From positions 186,001-250,000 of the forward strand of contig VCMS01000096.1 of NCBI GenBank assembly GCA_022539475.1: 64,000 nucleotides of DNA. The letters are read 5' to 3'. Below are positions 1 to 10,939 of the stretch, in pieces. Under the pieces are notes generated by a model. That model was not told the DNA's origin and did no database searches. It was given only the letters and a program-made list of their open reading frames with translations. This stretch comes from Gracilaria domingensis. Taxonomy: Eukaryota; Rhodophyta; Florideophyceae; Gracilariales; Gracilariaceae. The stretch's first letter is position 1. Each line of letters starts with the position of its first letter. Made by a program: the position numbers and the translations under genes.

Positions 1-108
1 CATACCCATGCCCATACCCATGCCCATGCCGTCGGGTTGCGCTAGACACTGCTGAATGATAAAAGCCATGGTGGCGCACAGGACAAAAGTGGTGCTCCGC
101 ATTCTCAT
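1..108 (-). CDS. N-terminus of secreted Gly-Met repeat protein (partial)
   Basis: Read on the minus strand from the ATG at 108, the frame gives a short basic start (MRMRSTTF), a hydrophobic stretch (VLCATMAFII), then a likely signal-peptidase site near QQCLA-QPDG. Alternating Gly-Met dipeptides follow up to the window edge. The frame is open to base 1, so the rest of the gene lies outside. A TATA-like box about 80 bases upstream fits a eukaryotic promoter. The signal peptide and repeat are seen directly. Function is unknown; a cell-wall or extracellular matrix protein is a guess. It is too short to be judged from length alone. Confidence 0.55.
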   Translation of the reverse strand, partial: MRMRSTTFVLCATMAFIIQQCLAQPDGMGMGMGMGM

Positions 109-190
109 GTTGCTCACAAGGTGACTCGCTTCTGAAACACGCTGGACGATGCGCCAACTCGTCGATCGCCCACTCGGAACGGAAGCATGG

Positions 191-198
191 TATTTATA
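191..198 (-). promoter_or_regulatory. TATA-like box for the 1-108 gene
   Basis: TATAAATA on the minus strand, about 80 bases upstream of the ATG at 108. This spacing leaves room for a short 5' UTR. Sequence match only. Confidence 0.4.
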
Positions 199-592
199 CC
201 AATTGGCGGAACACGAGGGCTGTGTGAAAACTAATGTACGTTGGTCCAAATTCGTGGAATTTAAACGTGAACAGATATCGGCGAAAGTTCAGCGATGGTC
301 AATGGCCGGTATCAAAGCAGAAGAGAAAATGATATCATTTCGAATGACTGCGTACATCAATAGCTCCTGGCTGGAGCCTGGCTCCAGCTGGACCTTAGTT
401 GGGTAATGGTTAATTCAAATTGAGCTTCAACCAAAATTATCTCCAATTTCAGTGGAGATTCATTAAGTGCAAACTGTTTTATAAAACGGTTTACACCCAA
501 CGACGAGATCACAGGATAAAACAGACAGTTGACATTATTCAAATTATAGAAATGAGCACGTAAAGGAGTTTGTAGTAATCGTGTGGTTAAAT

Positions 593-634
593 CTTTGAAT
601 CTGGGTTTCCTTCAAGGACAACCCAGATTCAAAG
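593..634. repeat. Perfect 15-bp inverted repeat
   Basis: CTTTGAATCTGGGTT at 593-607 is followed after a 12-base loop by its exact complement at 620-634. It could be a hairpin or a small transposon footprint. No gene adjoins it. Confidence 0.7.
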
Positions 635-3455
635 AATTTGCGCTGATACATGCGGAAACCGATACCGTATGATACATATACCAAGATTATGATGTATTCA
701 TCATACAGATATTATCCAAGTTGGAAAGGAACTGGTAGGAAAGTTGTTCGCCGGCGCTGCTTCGCAATTTTATTCTAATCACTACCAACTCGAGAATAAG
801 CAGTGTATCAAACGAGTTTGACTCCAACGGTAGTTACCGACAATAAAAGATTTCTACCACAGACATTGGTCCAATGAATGCAGCTGCATTGTTTGCTTCA
901 TCATCATGATGATCACGACAATGTGTCAGACTGATTGCGCAAGTTTCGTATTAAATTATAGAGTAGCCGATTACGCATACCTCACAGCTAGCTGTGACAC
1001 GTAACATTAATGTTGAAAAGATCACCTCCAAGATTGAGGAGGTTGATCAACATCATGTTGCTCGGTGTAAAAGGATTTATATAAATACGTATAACGTATC
1101 TGTTGAGGCCGCTGTGTAGATTAAGTAAAGCGGCATCGACAGCACCAAGCTTAACTTGCTTGACAAGTTCACCAGCAAAGAAACAAGCTTGTAAAGCATT
1201 TGTGATGGTCTTGTGGAGCAAAGCACTTGCCTGCTCACTTTGAACGTGACTTTAGACCTACACCGGGTGTAGTGAGAGAGAAGTTGGGAATTCGGAGCGT
1301 TGAAAAGCAACGATGCAAATATTACGGGAAGCTTCCACAACTCGAAGGTATGCGCTATGCAATCGTTTCATAGCAGGCGGTTCGCAAGCTTCATTGCAAA
1401 TTCGGGCGCAATGGCGAACTGGCTTCATGTATGAGGCGGTGTAAGTGTTTTGTTTGGTCATACACTTGGAGCAGCGGTGACATGTTGTCGGCCCAAGGCC
1501 TTAACCCCAACGACGAGTAGCCCCAAGGACGCATGCTTGCGTGGGCTCGGTGCGAGTCGTACTTGCAAGGTCAGTCCCCCTCATTTGACGAAATGTGTAT
1601 GAGCACAGTGTACACATAATTTGTGGAGACTTTTCGTCAATGAACTGCAGCCGCTGCCTGCAGAAGCATGGTGCGTCACTGACGCAAGTTGCGCAGCAAT
1701 TCCCCGACTGAATTTGGAGTGATAATATCACAAGTAGATTAGATTTAACCTGTCGCTTATATTCTACTTGGCAAGGAGTCCTGGGGAGGCCACGTGGCCC
1801 TCAAACGTCATTCTTCGACAAGTTGATGGATAAACAAAATAGAAATCGCTCGGCCTCCGGCTGAGAGCACGGCCAGACGCAGAAGCAGAAGCTTCAGAGG
1901 CGCAAAGCTTGCTTTGCATAGCCTTACATCTGATGTCATTCGAGCGTCCGTCCGAATTTCGGACGCAAGTTTATAACACCCCTGGCTGCAGTGCAGCCTG
2001 GCAATATTCTGCTTACATTACGGGCGCTCTAGGCGGTCTAACTAATTCTGCCAGCAATTGGATGGACCAACGGCGTAGCTGTCAGTGACAGCATGTCACA
2101 TGTCACCTCAGGCAGCGCCCTGCCGGGCCGTGATACACCGCACCCGCACCCTTTTTGCACGCTGACGCATTGCGTCATTGTTTTCATACCAAAGCGGTTA
2201 TGTCCTTTCGAACATCTCCAATGATTGGCGGTCTAGGACATCTCAGCGATAGGTTGGGCCACGATTGATGGAGAACGCGAATTGGCCAGTTCGAAAGATA
2301 AGATATTATCTATCCGATCGTATCCCGTTTGCAAAGCGTTGTACACGTACCTTCGGTACAAGACATCGTAGGTCCGTTTGTACATGACAACATACTGAGA
2401 TATGTAGCTCTGGACAGACAGACCTCGCTCAAATGCAGCCATTGGCCAATGGACGTGTCCTCAAGTCATCGCAATCGTTTCGGGTAGCCAACCCAAGGTT
2501 GTCCGCAATCCTGAGAGGATGCGGCGAGCGAATACTTTTTTTCAATCTCCCTGCTTGCGTAGGCGCATGTGCGCCGCAACTGCTTCGGAGACTGTATAGA
2601 GACAATTAAAACTCTTGATTGCCATTGGCACCAGCTTCGTGGTGACACTCGCGTCACCATGATCACGATGATTCATCACATGACCTTGATGCGCTACGAA
2701 TCGTACCGTACGATCGCAAGATATGCTCAACGCTGAGGACACGCACGTAGCGGATGTGCGGCGGAGGCGGTTGCGTACGAATGGTGCAACGGAGCTCGGC
2801 GTGACCGCCGGCGCGTACCGCACTCCCTGGAGCGCTTCTTTTGGTGCATGCTGTGCTGTGGACAAAGTGAAATACCGTTACAATGCCTCCCTCACCGGCT
2901 TGTATGCCGTTTCGCAGTTCTCCAACCAGACAAGTAGGCAACCAGAGTCCATCCAACCAAAAAGAGAAACCTCTCGCTCGGCGAGATACATATGGCCCAT
3001 GTGCCATGTGTTGTACTCATTATCCACGCCTTAAAACGTGCGTTCGGCACCCCAAGGTGGGGGCTCTTGCACTCCCAATAATGGCGGTGCAATACTATGC
3101 ATTGCAATACTATGCATTGCATAGCACAAACACAAGTCGTCCCCTTGTCTGCACCCAGTGGATAATCACAGAATTACAGATGAATATACGGCCTTTTAAA
3201 GTTTGACACACGCAAGCCTTGGCATGATGCCTCATCATGACACCATTATAACCAGCAAATGAAGCTTGCTTGCGTCACGTAAGTTGCGTGTGCCAAACTT
3301 TGATCCACTTTGATCCATCCAAGTGCTAGTGGGCGGCGCTGCCTAATGCCACCACGTTCTCCATAAAAGCTCATGACCTCGGCGCGATTGAGGAAACTTG
3401 TCTCATCGTCAAACACGCTGCTCGCGGTTAAGTTTTCTGTCATCTTGAGTCAACG

Positions 3456-4973
3456 ATGATCTTCCTCTACATCCACCTCTTCTTTAAAGCAGCTATGCTG
3501 CTGCTGCTACTGCTGGACCCCTCGGAAGCCCGTGATCTCAACGGCAAGCCAGAGGTTTTCCTTCCTCACCTTTCCACGCGCATGGACAGTTTGGCTTCGT
3601 GCGGGTTCGAGACCTTCCAATCAGGTCCTCAAACGCTTTTCGCTGGAAGAGACCAGCAGGTAGTGGGCTTTGTCGAGTTCACCCTCTCCAGCGCAGGTAT
3701 TTCCGTCACTTACACGGTCACCGACCCTCGATGCACGCTCACCGACGACGTCCACGTCAATATCGTCAACACGCAGCTCTCCCGCGTCTCTCCGGGAAGG
3801 TTTCCCTGCAAGACGTCCGTCCCCGGCTCTCCTACCACATTCTCCATCGAGTGTCCGGCAAGTTTCTTCACCGATCTCTCGTGCTGTGATACGCTTCTCG
3901 TCTACACGCATGGTGTGCTCGATTGCGGCACTGAGGAAGAGACAGTGTACTCGGGAACACCGGCTTGTTCTGGCAGGCAATGGTGCAACGCCGTGTCTGT
4001 GGAGCCGCCTTGCGAGTGCGAGTGTGTGGGTAGCGCCTGTGTGCAGCCACAAGACTGCGCCATTTCCTCCCCCGGCTCCTGTGACTCGGGCTCCGTTCTC
4101 TGTCCGGCAGATTGCGCACCACCGCCACAGGTAGACTGTGGCGGATACCCCACGTCCTGTACGTTCGATTTGGTGTGCGACGCTTCTGAATGTGAACCTG
4201 TCACGCCCTGTGTCGGCCTGTGCCCACCTGAAGGAGTGTGTCCTAGTGGTCCGGCAACCCCCGAAATTCCTGCTGTCTGCACGTCGCCCAACGAGTGCTC
4301 ATGCGGCGGCACCCTCACATGCGGCGACCCAACCGACCCTGCCAACTGTCCAATTCAGCCGATCGTATGTGATTCTACCACTTGCAGTCCCGGAATGACT
4401 CTTTGTCCCGACGATTGTGGTATGCCGTCAGATTGTGGCCTGGGGTGCCTGGAACCCATCATAGAGTGTCCTTCTGATTGTCCCGCCGCGTGCCCCGTCG
4501 ATTGTGAATGTCCCAACTGTTTCCTGCCGGATATTTCCACTGGGGTGTGCCAGTGTATACCTGATCCAACCGTGAATGATGCCACCTGCGATCCATGCGA
4601 GGGAGCGTCGAGGTCAATTTGCCAGGACGCCGGATTGCCGAGTAATTTCGGTTGGTACGTTAATTCTTTTATTATGCTCATGAGCAATGCTTCATGTCTT
4701 CTGCTACTGACAATCTATTTTGTTCTCTCCGTTTGCAGCTGCCCGTTGTCATCTGGTTGTAAACAGGGCGCCATACCTGATCGAATTGGTGTGACGCAGG
4801 CAGAGTTAGCCGTATCTCTCATCTGTTCTTCATCGTGCGGTGAATCTTGTGATGTTATCTCAGGTGGTGAAAGCAGAGTTTGCTCTCTATTCGGAACCAT
4901 TAACTTGGGAGTTGATGGGGATGCATCGACAGATGACGTAATTGGCATGTGTCCTGATTTGACGGTGCAGTAA
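3456..4973 (+). CDS. Secreted cysteine-rich protein, intron-containing
   Basis: The ATG at 3456 starts a hydrophobic signal peptide (residues 1 to about 25, with a poly-Leu core and likely cleavage near SEARD). About 130 residues of beta-rich sequence follow, then a Cys-rich, Pro-rich tail with repeated CP(S/A)DC-like units (CPADC, CPDDC, CPSDC). The residues at 4655-4738 look like an intron read as coding: GTACGT donor, pyrimidine-rich tract and GCAG acceptor. They translate to a hydrophobic Cys-poor insert, and removal (84 bases, frame kept) joins two Cys-rich halves. The stop at 4971 may itself lie in an intron, because a Cys-containing frame continues to 5189. The domain family is not recognised. 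An extracellular or wall protein is likely. Confidence 0.75.
   Translation: MIFLYIHLFFKAAMLLLLLLDPSEARDLNGKPEVFLPHLSTRMDSLASCGFETFQSGPQTLFAGRDQQVVGFVEFTLSSAGISVTYTVTDPRCTLTDDVHVNIVNTQLSRVSPGRFPCKTSVPGSPTTFSIECPASFFTDLSCCDTLLVYTHGVLDCGTEEETVYSGTPACSGRQWCNAVSVEPPCECECVGSACVQPQDCAISSPGSCDSGSVLCPADCAPPPQVDCGGYPTSCTFDLVCDASECEPVTPCVGLCPPEGVCPSGPATPEIPAVCTSPNECSCGGTLTCGDPTDPANCPIQPIVCDSTTCSPGMTLCPDDCGMPSDCGLGCLEPIIECPSDCPAACPVDCECPNCFLPDISTGVCQCIPDPTVNDATCDPCEGASRSICQDAGLPSNFGWYVNSFIMLMSNASCLLLLTIYFVLSVCSCPLSSGCKQGAIPDRIGVTQAELAVSLICSSSCGESCDVISGGESRVCSLFGTINLGVDGDASTDDVIGMCPDLTVQ
4655..4738 (+). other. Probable phase-2 intron
   Basis: GTACGT at 4655, a T/C-rich run and TTTGCAG ending at 4738. It is 84 bases long. 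Splicing gives FG-C-C-PLSSGC, which matches the surrounding Cys-rich composition much better than the unspliced hydrophobic segment. Confidence 0.65.
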
Positions 4974-5036
4974 GTCATTTAATTCTATTCAGTCCCTGTC
5001 TTCCTCCGGGTACCCGTCCTAATCCTTGTCGGATAG

Positions 5037-5189
5037 GTGATAGAAGTCTCTTTCGTGAAGGGTTCGTACGGAATATGCAGGCAAGAATTATGCAACGCCC
5101 TGGGAAGGGGTACAGTAAAAGTTGTCCGCGGTATTACAAACGGTTATTTTTCCGCGGTGGGATTTGACCTAAAGATTGATAAAATTTGA
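5037..5189 (+). other. Possible last exon of the Cys-rich gene
   Basis: In the same frame as the upstream gene, an open stretch ends at TGA 5187-5189 and contains GICRQELCNALG, resembling the WCNAV segment earlier in the protein. A GTAAGT donor overlaps the annotated stop at 4970, but the obvious acceptor (GGATAG, ending at 5036) is out of phase by one base. A weaker donor at 4965 (GTGCAG) would be in phase. The splice solution is therefore unresolved. Confidence 0.35.
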
Positions 5190-5243
5190 ATTAGTTAAAC
5201 CAGATAACGTCATGCTTAACACTTGTCGGTTACTGGAAAACAT

Positions 5244-5287
5244 CTCTTCCATGTACACATTCCTTTGCAATAGTGTACATGGAAGAG
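5244..5287. repeat. Perfect 15-bp inverted repeat
   Basis: CTCTTCCATGTACAC at 5244-5258 and its exact complement at 5273-5287, separated by 14 bases. It lies in non-coding DNA next to the MITE at 5480. A transposon footprint or hairpin is possible. Confidence 0.65.
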
Positions 5288-5479
5288 CTATTCCATTTGG
5301 AATAAGTGCTTTGAAATTGAAGTGTGACAATTTAGCAAACCGTTGTTTTAAACTCGAAATCATTACCTTTCGTATTAATTATACGCGAAAATACGCTTTC
5401 ATTTCTGCTGCTATTCAAATTAAGTGCAGCGCCATATAAAGAACAGAAAATAAGTGCTTAGAGAAAATTGCGTCTCTAA

Positions 5480-5693
5480 GGCCTTTTCTACATAGGGACA
5501 AGGACACGCAATAATTGCACACGTGGCACACAAGAATTAAAAAGAAAATAACTTGGCAGCCGGAAAAATCAAAAACAAATCTGATAGAACAGTTCCTCAA
5601 GTGTCTCTTCGTTGAGGTCGCTCAAGAAGCGACCCCAAAATTGTGGACAACAGACAGTTGAAAAATTGTCCACGTCCCAGTGTAGAAAAGGCC
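5480..5693. mobile_element. PIF/Harbinger-type MITE
   Basis: The ends are inverted copies beginning GGCCTTTTCTACA (13 perfect bases, about 26 with a few mismatches). They are flanked by TAA at 5477-5479 and TAA at 5694-5696. A TWA duplication next to GGC-type termini is characteristic of PIF/Harbinger elements. The 214-bp body is non-coding and contains an internal hairpin (GGTCGCT...AAGCGACC). A decayed transposase of the same superfamily lies at 6320-6992, which could once have supplied the enzyme for this family. Confidence 0.7.
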
Positions 5694-6319
5694 TAAGAGC
5701 GCATGTCTACCAGTGGAGTAAAATTTGTCCCCTAATAAGTTCAAATGCACCACATAAAATGTTATGCACCGCTAGAAAGCCAACCAGTGGTTATATTTAT
5801 TGAATATAAATTGTGCCCGCGGTACCCAACGCTCGTACTCTAAAATCAAGCAATTATTTTGCACCCAGCTTGGGTGTAGCATTCAATAGCTTGTCTGCTT
5901 GGGTGGTTGAATCGCAGAAACAATCAGAAGAGCATAAATTTGTCGACCATCTCAAACCGTATAACAAAAAGAAATACTCTTCTAGCCAGCTTGATACGAG
6001 TAAGAACTACAGTGAGCTTTTTGGCAGCTGTTGATTGCGAGAACGAAACTGAACAGAGTGAGGCCAAAAGACTGCAATAGAAAGAATACCAACCTGGAAG
6101 TTTAAACATTAATCGCGGTCCTAGCATATAGATTGGAGACTAAGTTAGCCCCAATCCGCTCTACAATCAACAAATGTTTCGTAGACGCTTTTGAAAACCT
6201 TAAAATATGTTCAATCGCATTTTACAAAACTTAACTGACAATAACCTTCATGTATGATGTTTAAAAGGTAATGCCCCAAAACGAACAGGTACTAGAAGCA
6301 AAATCAAGCTGCTTGTTTG

Positions 6320-6992
6320 TCTCCGAAGAATTGCAACCGGCAGATCATCCAATGATATTGACGACGTGGCAGAAATGCCGGGCGAAACACTTCGCCAATT
6401 TTAAAAATGCTTTTGTCAGCATATTATTGAACTTTACGGCAATCGTTTCTTGAACAGAAAACCTTCTACTGCCGAACTAGACAGCATACAGTATCATTCT
6501 AAGGCCTACAGGTTTGCTGGGTATGTGGGAGCTGTCGATTGCAGCAAATTCGAGTGGAAGAACTGTCTATAGGCATTAAAGGGGCAGTGTCACAACCTGA
6601 AGGAAAGTAAACTTGCTACAATACAAATTGAGGCGTAGTCCGATCGCGATTTACATAAGTGGCACTGGTTCACGGGAAGGTGTGGAACAACCAGCGAGAA
6701 GAGTATGCTGGCAGTTTCTCTATTGTTTAAAGATATTCTCAACGGTACGTATAAGTTTCGGCTTTCTACTAACTACAGAAATACAGGGGCAGTGGCATCA
6801 CGAGAGCTGCCATACTATCTTGTCGATGAGATATACCCTGACTGGTCTTTGTTTGCAAAGTCTATGCATTATCCTTCAGATGAAAAAGAAACCGGCAATT
6901 CAAAAGGACAAGAAGATCACAAAAAAGATATTGAGAGAGCTTTCGGAGTTTTGCAGTCTAGTTTCCAGGTTATAAGGCGAGAAAGTTGTGGT
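6320..6992 (+). pseudogene. Decayed PIF/Harbinger-like DDE transposase
   Basis: A single frame, broken by in-frame stops (near 6380, 6570 and 6638), reads like the plant-transposon-protein family. It has DDVAEMPGETLRQF, then NRKPSTAELD, then AGYVGAVDCSKFEWKNC (first catalytic Asp), then SLLFKDILNGTYKF, then ELPYYLVDEIYPDWS (second Asp), then KKDIERAFGVLQ (catalytic Glu). Similarity stops at about 6992, so the C terminus is lost and the N-terminal helix-turn-helix region is not visible. The upstream flank 5700-6319 shows nothing else coding. Clearly non-functional. Confidence 0.8.
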
Positions 6993-8050
6993 GCAAACCC
7001 AGGACGAGTAAAGCACACACGGAGTGTCCAAAACCCAGCCCCCTGTGGAATGGTAACTCGGTAGACGAGCCTCTATTGTCACGGGGGACCTGGGTGTAAG
7101 ACCAGTAATTTACCAAAGAAAACCTACAGAGATGAATGCAGAAAGACAAATATCAGAAGGTTCACCAGCTAAAGACGGTGTAGAAGCAAAAAATATCCAG
7201 AAAAAAGTTAGCTAAATACTCTGCGACAAGAGCTAGCCCAAGAAAAAAAGAAAGAAAGGCACTTCTAAAGACGAGTCGCGGGCAGTGCTCACGAGGACAA
7301 CAGACCCGACGTCGGGGAGAAGGAGCAAGAAAAACCCCAATACTGGGGCGGAGATCTGTCCTGCAGTCAAGGAATTAATAGAAACAGTAGACGTCAATAC
7401 TACACGGTATATGCAGATTCCTTCGGACTCCCAAGGAGATTACGCTTACTTATACGTCTTTAGGTGACCCTCCGAGCGGAGTAGTACACCGACAAGGGCA
7501 GTAGGGCCTAGAGCCTGCACTAAAGATGAGTCTAGGGTGTTGTCTGATCCAAGTGGCAGTCCTCGAAAGACAGACGTGGTTACTTTAGCATCAGGTGGTG
7601 TTCAGTTGCCCGTGCACCTCTGAGTACTCGGGGTGCAAGGCCGCTTGACTGATTACAATGGTGCAAACTCGAACGGGTGGTACACATACGCAACCCTACT
7701 GTCAGGGTGGTAAAATAAAGTCAAAATAAAATATTCCCCAAAATATCCCACTTGTGCACTAGTCATTCACTTCAACGTGTCCACGCCCATGCAGGGGCCT
7801 TGGCCCATGCACGCCCCTCTACGAGTGCTTATTAAAATTAAATTAACCAACGGTTGAAGACTTCCATGGGGGATGCACGTCATAACTTCAAGTGCCACAT
7901 GCACGGGCGCATCGCTCGTATATGAAGACTTCTTCGTCAAACGCCCCTAGAATCGGGTTTGCTCCACATATCCCTCTCCGTAGTCCGGGGTCGCCGTCGT
8001 GACGCCGGGAGGCCGAGACGGAAAGGCCTTAAATAGGCGGGCATCTCGCG
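6993..8050. other. No supported gene
   Basis: Only short open frames of biased composition. The last 90 bases share a short stretch (TTTGCTCCACATATCCC at about 7959) with the corresponding position upstream of the second ORF-A copy (near 56566), suggesting a common promoter or element boundary. Confidence 0.4.
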
Positions 8051-9232
8051 ATGGACATCACCGAAATCCCGGTTCCCCGCATACAGCGCACCATCGAGGT
8101 GATATCAACTCTCGCTGCGACTAAACCTCCGAGGTCTCATGCATCAGCCGTCGTTGTCTTTCCCTCTGCGTCTGGGATGAATCCTTTTCCAACCAACCCC
8201 ATCTGGGGAGCTCCTTCTTCCTCCGGTACCGGACAGCAAAACAATGCGCTCGCCCCCGCTGGGCAACAGCAACACCCGCAGTACGTCGGCGGTTTCTTTT
8301 CAGCCCCGCTCCCTCAGGGGAACGCTCCGATGCACACACACCCGACACAGGGTCCTTCTCCTGCCGTCGTTGCGTGGAACTCGCAGCAAGCGATGCTCCT
8401 GACAGCGACCCCCGATGAGTGGATCTCGAAAGAGTCTTTGCAAGTGCGCGATCCGAAAACGGATAGTTTGATCTACTCACAGGCTCCGTGGTTCCACCGC
8501 GATGCGGTGAAGAATGATGCGCTCACCAACTCCTACGTGGAGAACGGCAAGCTCCCGGGTGTGATTCCAGTGGAACTCGTCCGATGCCCGAACTGGCGTG
8601 GGCGCATTGCGATACCGCCCTATCTTTAATACCGATCTCGCCGGTAATCTTCTGACAGTGCCCGAGCGGGCTTGGCGAAGTTGGCCTACCAAGGCGCCGA
8701 GCGAACTCGCAACGAGCATTTGATACCCGCATCTTATGGGTTTGACCCGACGTTCTACCGGACATACGGTGAGGTCTCATACGGAGATGCGTTGGCAGAG
8801 TTTCCCGAACAGTCCTTTAAAGGAATCGCCCGTTGGGAGCCGTACATGCTCTGCTGGGAGAGACCCATCCTCCGAGCGGAGTACCGGTACATCAGCCGAT
8901 ACGACACCCAGCAGCGGTTCGACCTGCGGGTCAAGTTCGAGGGCAAGGCACGCACCCGTTACGGGTTTCTGGTTCCGTACTCCAACGTGAAGATTGAGCG
9001 TATTCGCAACAACGCCAAGTCTGGCCGGTATGTTCCATTGCCTCCGTGGTGGAGTCTGGTTGAGGTACCTCGTGGGTTCTATGCTGAGCTTCCACCCTGC
9101 ATTCATTACATCGGGTCCAAATTGATTGCGAAGCCACAGTCTGGGTACTGGTCATTGGTTCTCGCCGAATGGGCGGCACGCGTAGCTGCGCATTTCCTCT
9201 GGGAGGTCTATGATCACCACCGATTGTGGTAA
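8051..9232 (+). pseudogene. ORF-A, unknown retroelement-linked protein, broken
   Basis: Two open frames (8051-8629 and 8672-9232) lie in the same frame, separated by a short damaged stretch with two stops. Together they align with the ORF at 56658-57517. Shared features are SAPLPQ, a WI(S/A)(K/R)E(S/A)L block, PWFH..AV.N, RTYGE(V/I).YG and a (N/E)RPILRA segment. The first 100 residues are Pro/Gly/Gln-rich, the rest mixed alpha/beta with many Trp/Tyr. I do not recognise the family. Both copies sit upstream of the same class of gypsy gag, so it may be an extra ORF of that retroelement. The ATG at 8051 lies only 14 bases after a TTAAATAGG box, so the true start may be downstream (for example the Met in MNPFPTNP). 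Confidence 0.55.
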
Positions 9233-9250
9233 TTACCTCCTAGGTGGATC

Positions 9251-9634
9251 ATGGCCATGCGTGGCTTGGACTTGTCGATACCCCTTGGGTCACAGAACAA
9301 CGCGGATGAGCTTAGGTCCCTCTTGGGAACGGTCGAGTCGATCAACTGGAACCTGGTACCGGTGGAGAATCAACCCGAGCGACAGGGTAACGTGCGCGAG
9401 TATGACCATTCGCCTGGTAGGCTGCATCCCACGTCGGATAACTTCGTGTACTACAACCCACGGGAGGGTAACATGATCACCCGACAGTATGCGGAGGTGC
9501 TTGCGCGGATGCAGCGACCAATTCCGCCTGGACACCCCGCTGGGTTTGTATTCAGGGATGATTGTGTGCCCGATTTGGCGTGGGATGATCTCGCGTTGGA
9601 CGTTGAGGACGTGACTCCAGCGAGTGCGGCCTAA
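9251..9634 (+). CDS. ORF-A continuation 2, unknown
   Basis: Same frame as 8672-9232, separated only by one TAA and five sense codons. It encodes about 127 residues (MAMRGLDLSIPLG...) and ends in an acidic Ala-rich tail. No family is recognised. Since all four open stretches from 8051 to 9904 share one frame, it is probably part of one longer ancestral protein split by nonsense changes, or a readthrough product. It cannot be separated from a real gene on sequence alone. Confidence 0.4.
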   Translation: MAMRGLDLSIPLGSQNNADELRSLLGTVESINWNLVPVENQPERQGNVREYDHSPGRLHPTSDNFVYYNPREGNMITRQYAEVLARMQRPIPPGHPAGFVFRDDCVPDLAWDDLALDVEDVTPASAA

Positions 9635-9637
9635 CCA

Positions 9638-9904
9638 ATGGTGGTAGTGCCTGGTCTAGGCGAGGATGCTCCTGCGGGACCAAGTGGTGGACAGGCAGCC
9701 CCGACGGGGTGGCAGAATGCCCTAACTTCACAGGGGGTGCAGCTACCTCCGCAGGTGCAGGCCCTTAAGGACGCCCTCGTGGGCTTAGGAGCGACTATTC
9801 CCCCTGGGATGACGGATCCGCACCAAATGGCGGCGTTGTACGCGAAAAGCGCCCCTTCCCAGCAGGAAAATACGGGCGGTGCCGGACCCTCCACGGGTAG
9901 CTAG
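9638..9904 (+). CDS. ORF-A continuation 3, Gly/Pro/Gln-rich
   Basis: Starts at the ATG one codon after the TAA at 9632, still in the same frame. It is an 88-residue low-complexity protein rich in Gly, Pro, Ala and Gln. No domain is visible. Most likely the C-terminal tail of the same ancestral ORF. Confidence 0.35.
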   Translation: MVVVPGLGEDAPAGPSGGQAAPTGWQNALTSQGVQLPPQVQALKDALVGLGATIPPGMTDPHQMAALYAKSAPSQQENTGGAGPSTGS

Positions 9905-10939
9905 TGGTGTTCCAGCCCATACTACAGGGTATAGTGTAGTATAACTTGAGATAGAAAAGTAAAACCCGATTAGTGGTATCTTCTGCTTCATCCCTCCCTT
10001 CCATTGGACCTTCATCACTTCCTGATCTTCCTCTTCATCTCCTATTCCAGGATTCCTAGCTTCGTCTTCATCTTCTCCCTTCATCACTCATAAGAGTCAT
10101 TGTAACCGTAAATCCGTAGTGTTTGTAAACCGTAAACTGGTGATTATAACTTCTAACCCTCTCTAATCGAGACTGTACCTGCGATACCCGTGCTCGGGTT
10201 TGCACCTTCTCTTTTTGAGGCGGCTACCTAATGCGCGTGTTAGCCCACCTGGCCTTGCCTTCGGGCTTATTTATTCCGTGTCTTCGGACTTTCAGTTTCG
10301 TTTACTGTGCAGTTGAACTGCTTTCACCACAATTGGTAGCGTTTCCGTCTCTGTATAGAGTTGTGCCGCATGGGCTTAATACACACCGTCGTCTCCCGGC
10401 GCCGGGTCTGTTGCCGCTTGCCGCACGTTCCGCCGCGGGATTCCTCTCTTTTCCTCCTTCGGTTTCCCTTCCTTTTCCCCCTTTTACCTAGGGCTTACAC
10501 CGCTCTACAGTACCTCCCTCCTCAACCATTCCGTCGCTTTTCGCCGGATTCCTGGATCAGACCCGTTCACCCCTCAACCTCCGTAGGTATATCCCGTACG
10601 ACGGGCGGTCTTACACTCGCACTATCGGTGTTCCGAGGGCTCACCACTGAGTTCACCTCGTCTAGAGGGCAAGGACTCGAACGCCTTGACAGACGATCCC
10701 ATCGCTGGGGTTTTGCTCTACAAGTGGTCTCCTGACTTAGAACGGGTTGGATTCTTTCTTTCGTTCTCGTTCTTGTCGAGGAGTCTCACGATTAGTGATC
10801 AATTGGTTTTTGGGAAGCTACTGTGGAACAGTGCACTCTCTAGAGTGTTTTATTTGTTGTTCGTTACTTACTCTTTGGAGTATCGGGACCTCTTTTTGTT
10901 AATTTGATCTTACCGCTGTTCGGTACACCGTGGCCCGGT
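9905..10939 (+). other. Gypsy G1 leader / probable LTR-proximal region
   Basis: There is no coding frame of interest. From about 10226 to the gag start the sequence closely matches 58355-59044 in front of gypsy G2 (shared landmarks are CCTTGCCTTCGGGCT, GGGCGGTCTTACAC and TTGATCTTACCGCTG). A diverged inverted copy lies at about 55600-55950. This conserved 700-bp block is the best candidate for the element's LTR or 5' leader, but I could not fix LTR ends or a primer-binding site. Confidence 0.45.

Larger units (their letters stand above)
109..3455. other. Intergenic, no supported gene
   Basis: Open frames on both strands here are short, overlap each other and show no recognisable domain or compositional bias. 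Small structures only: a perfect hairpin at 593-634 and a short tandem duplication of a TGCAATACTATGCAT unit near 3090-3122. Confidence 0.5.

Noticed and set aside
2663-3206. Several overlapping open frames of about 100 codons on both strands
   Set aside because: No domain, no codon bias, mutual overlap. Expected by chance in moderately G+C-rich DNA.
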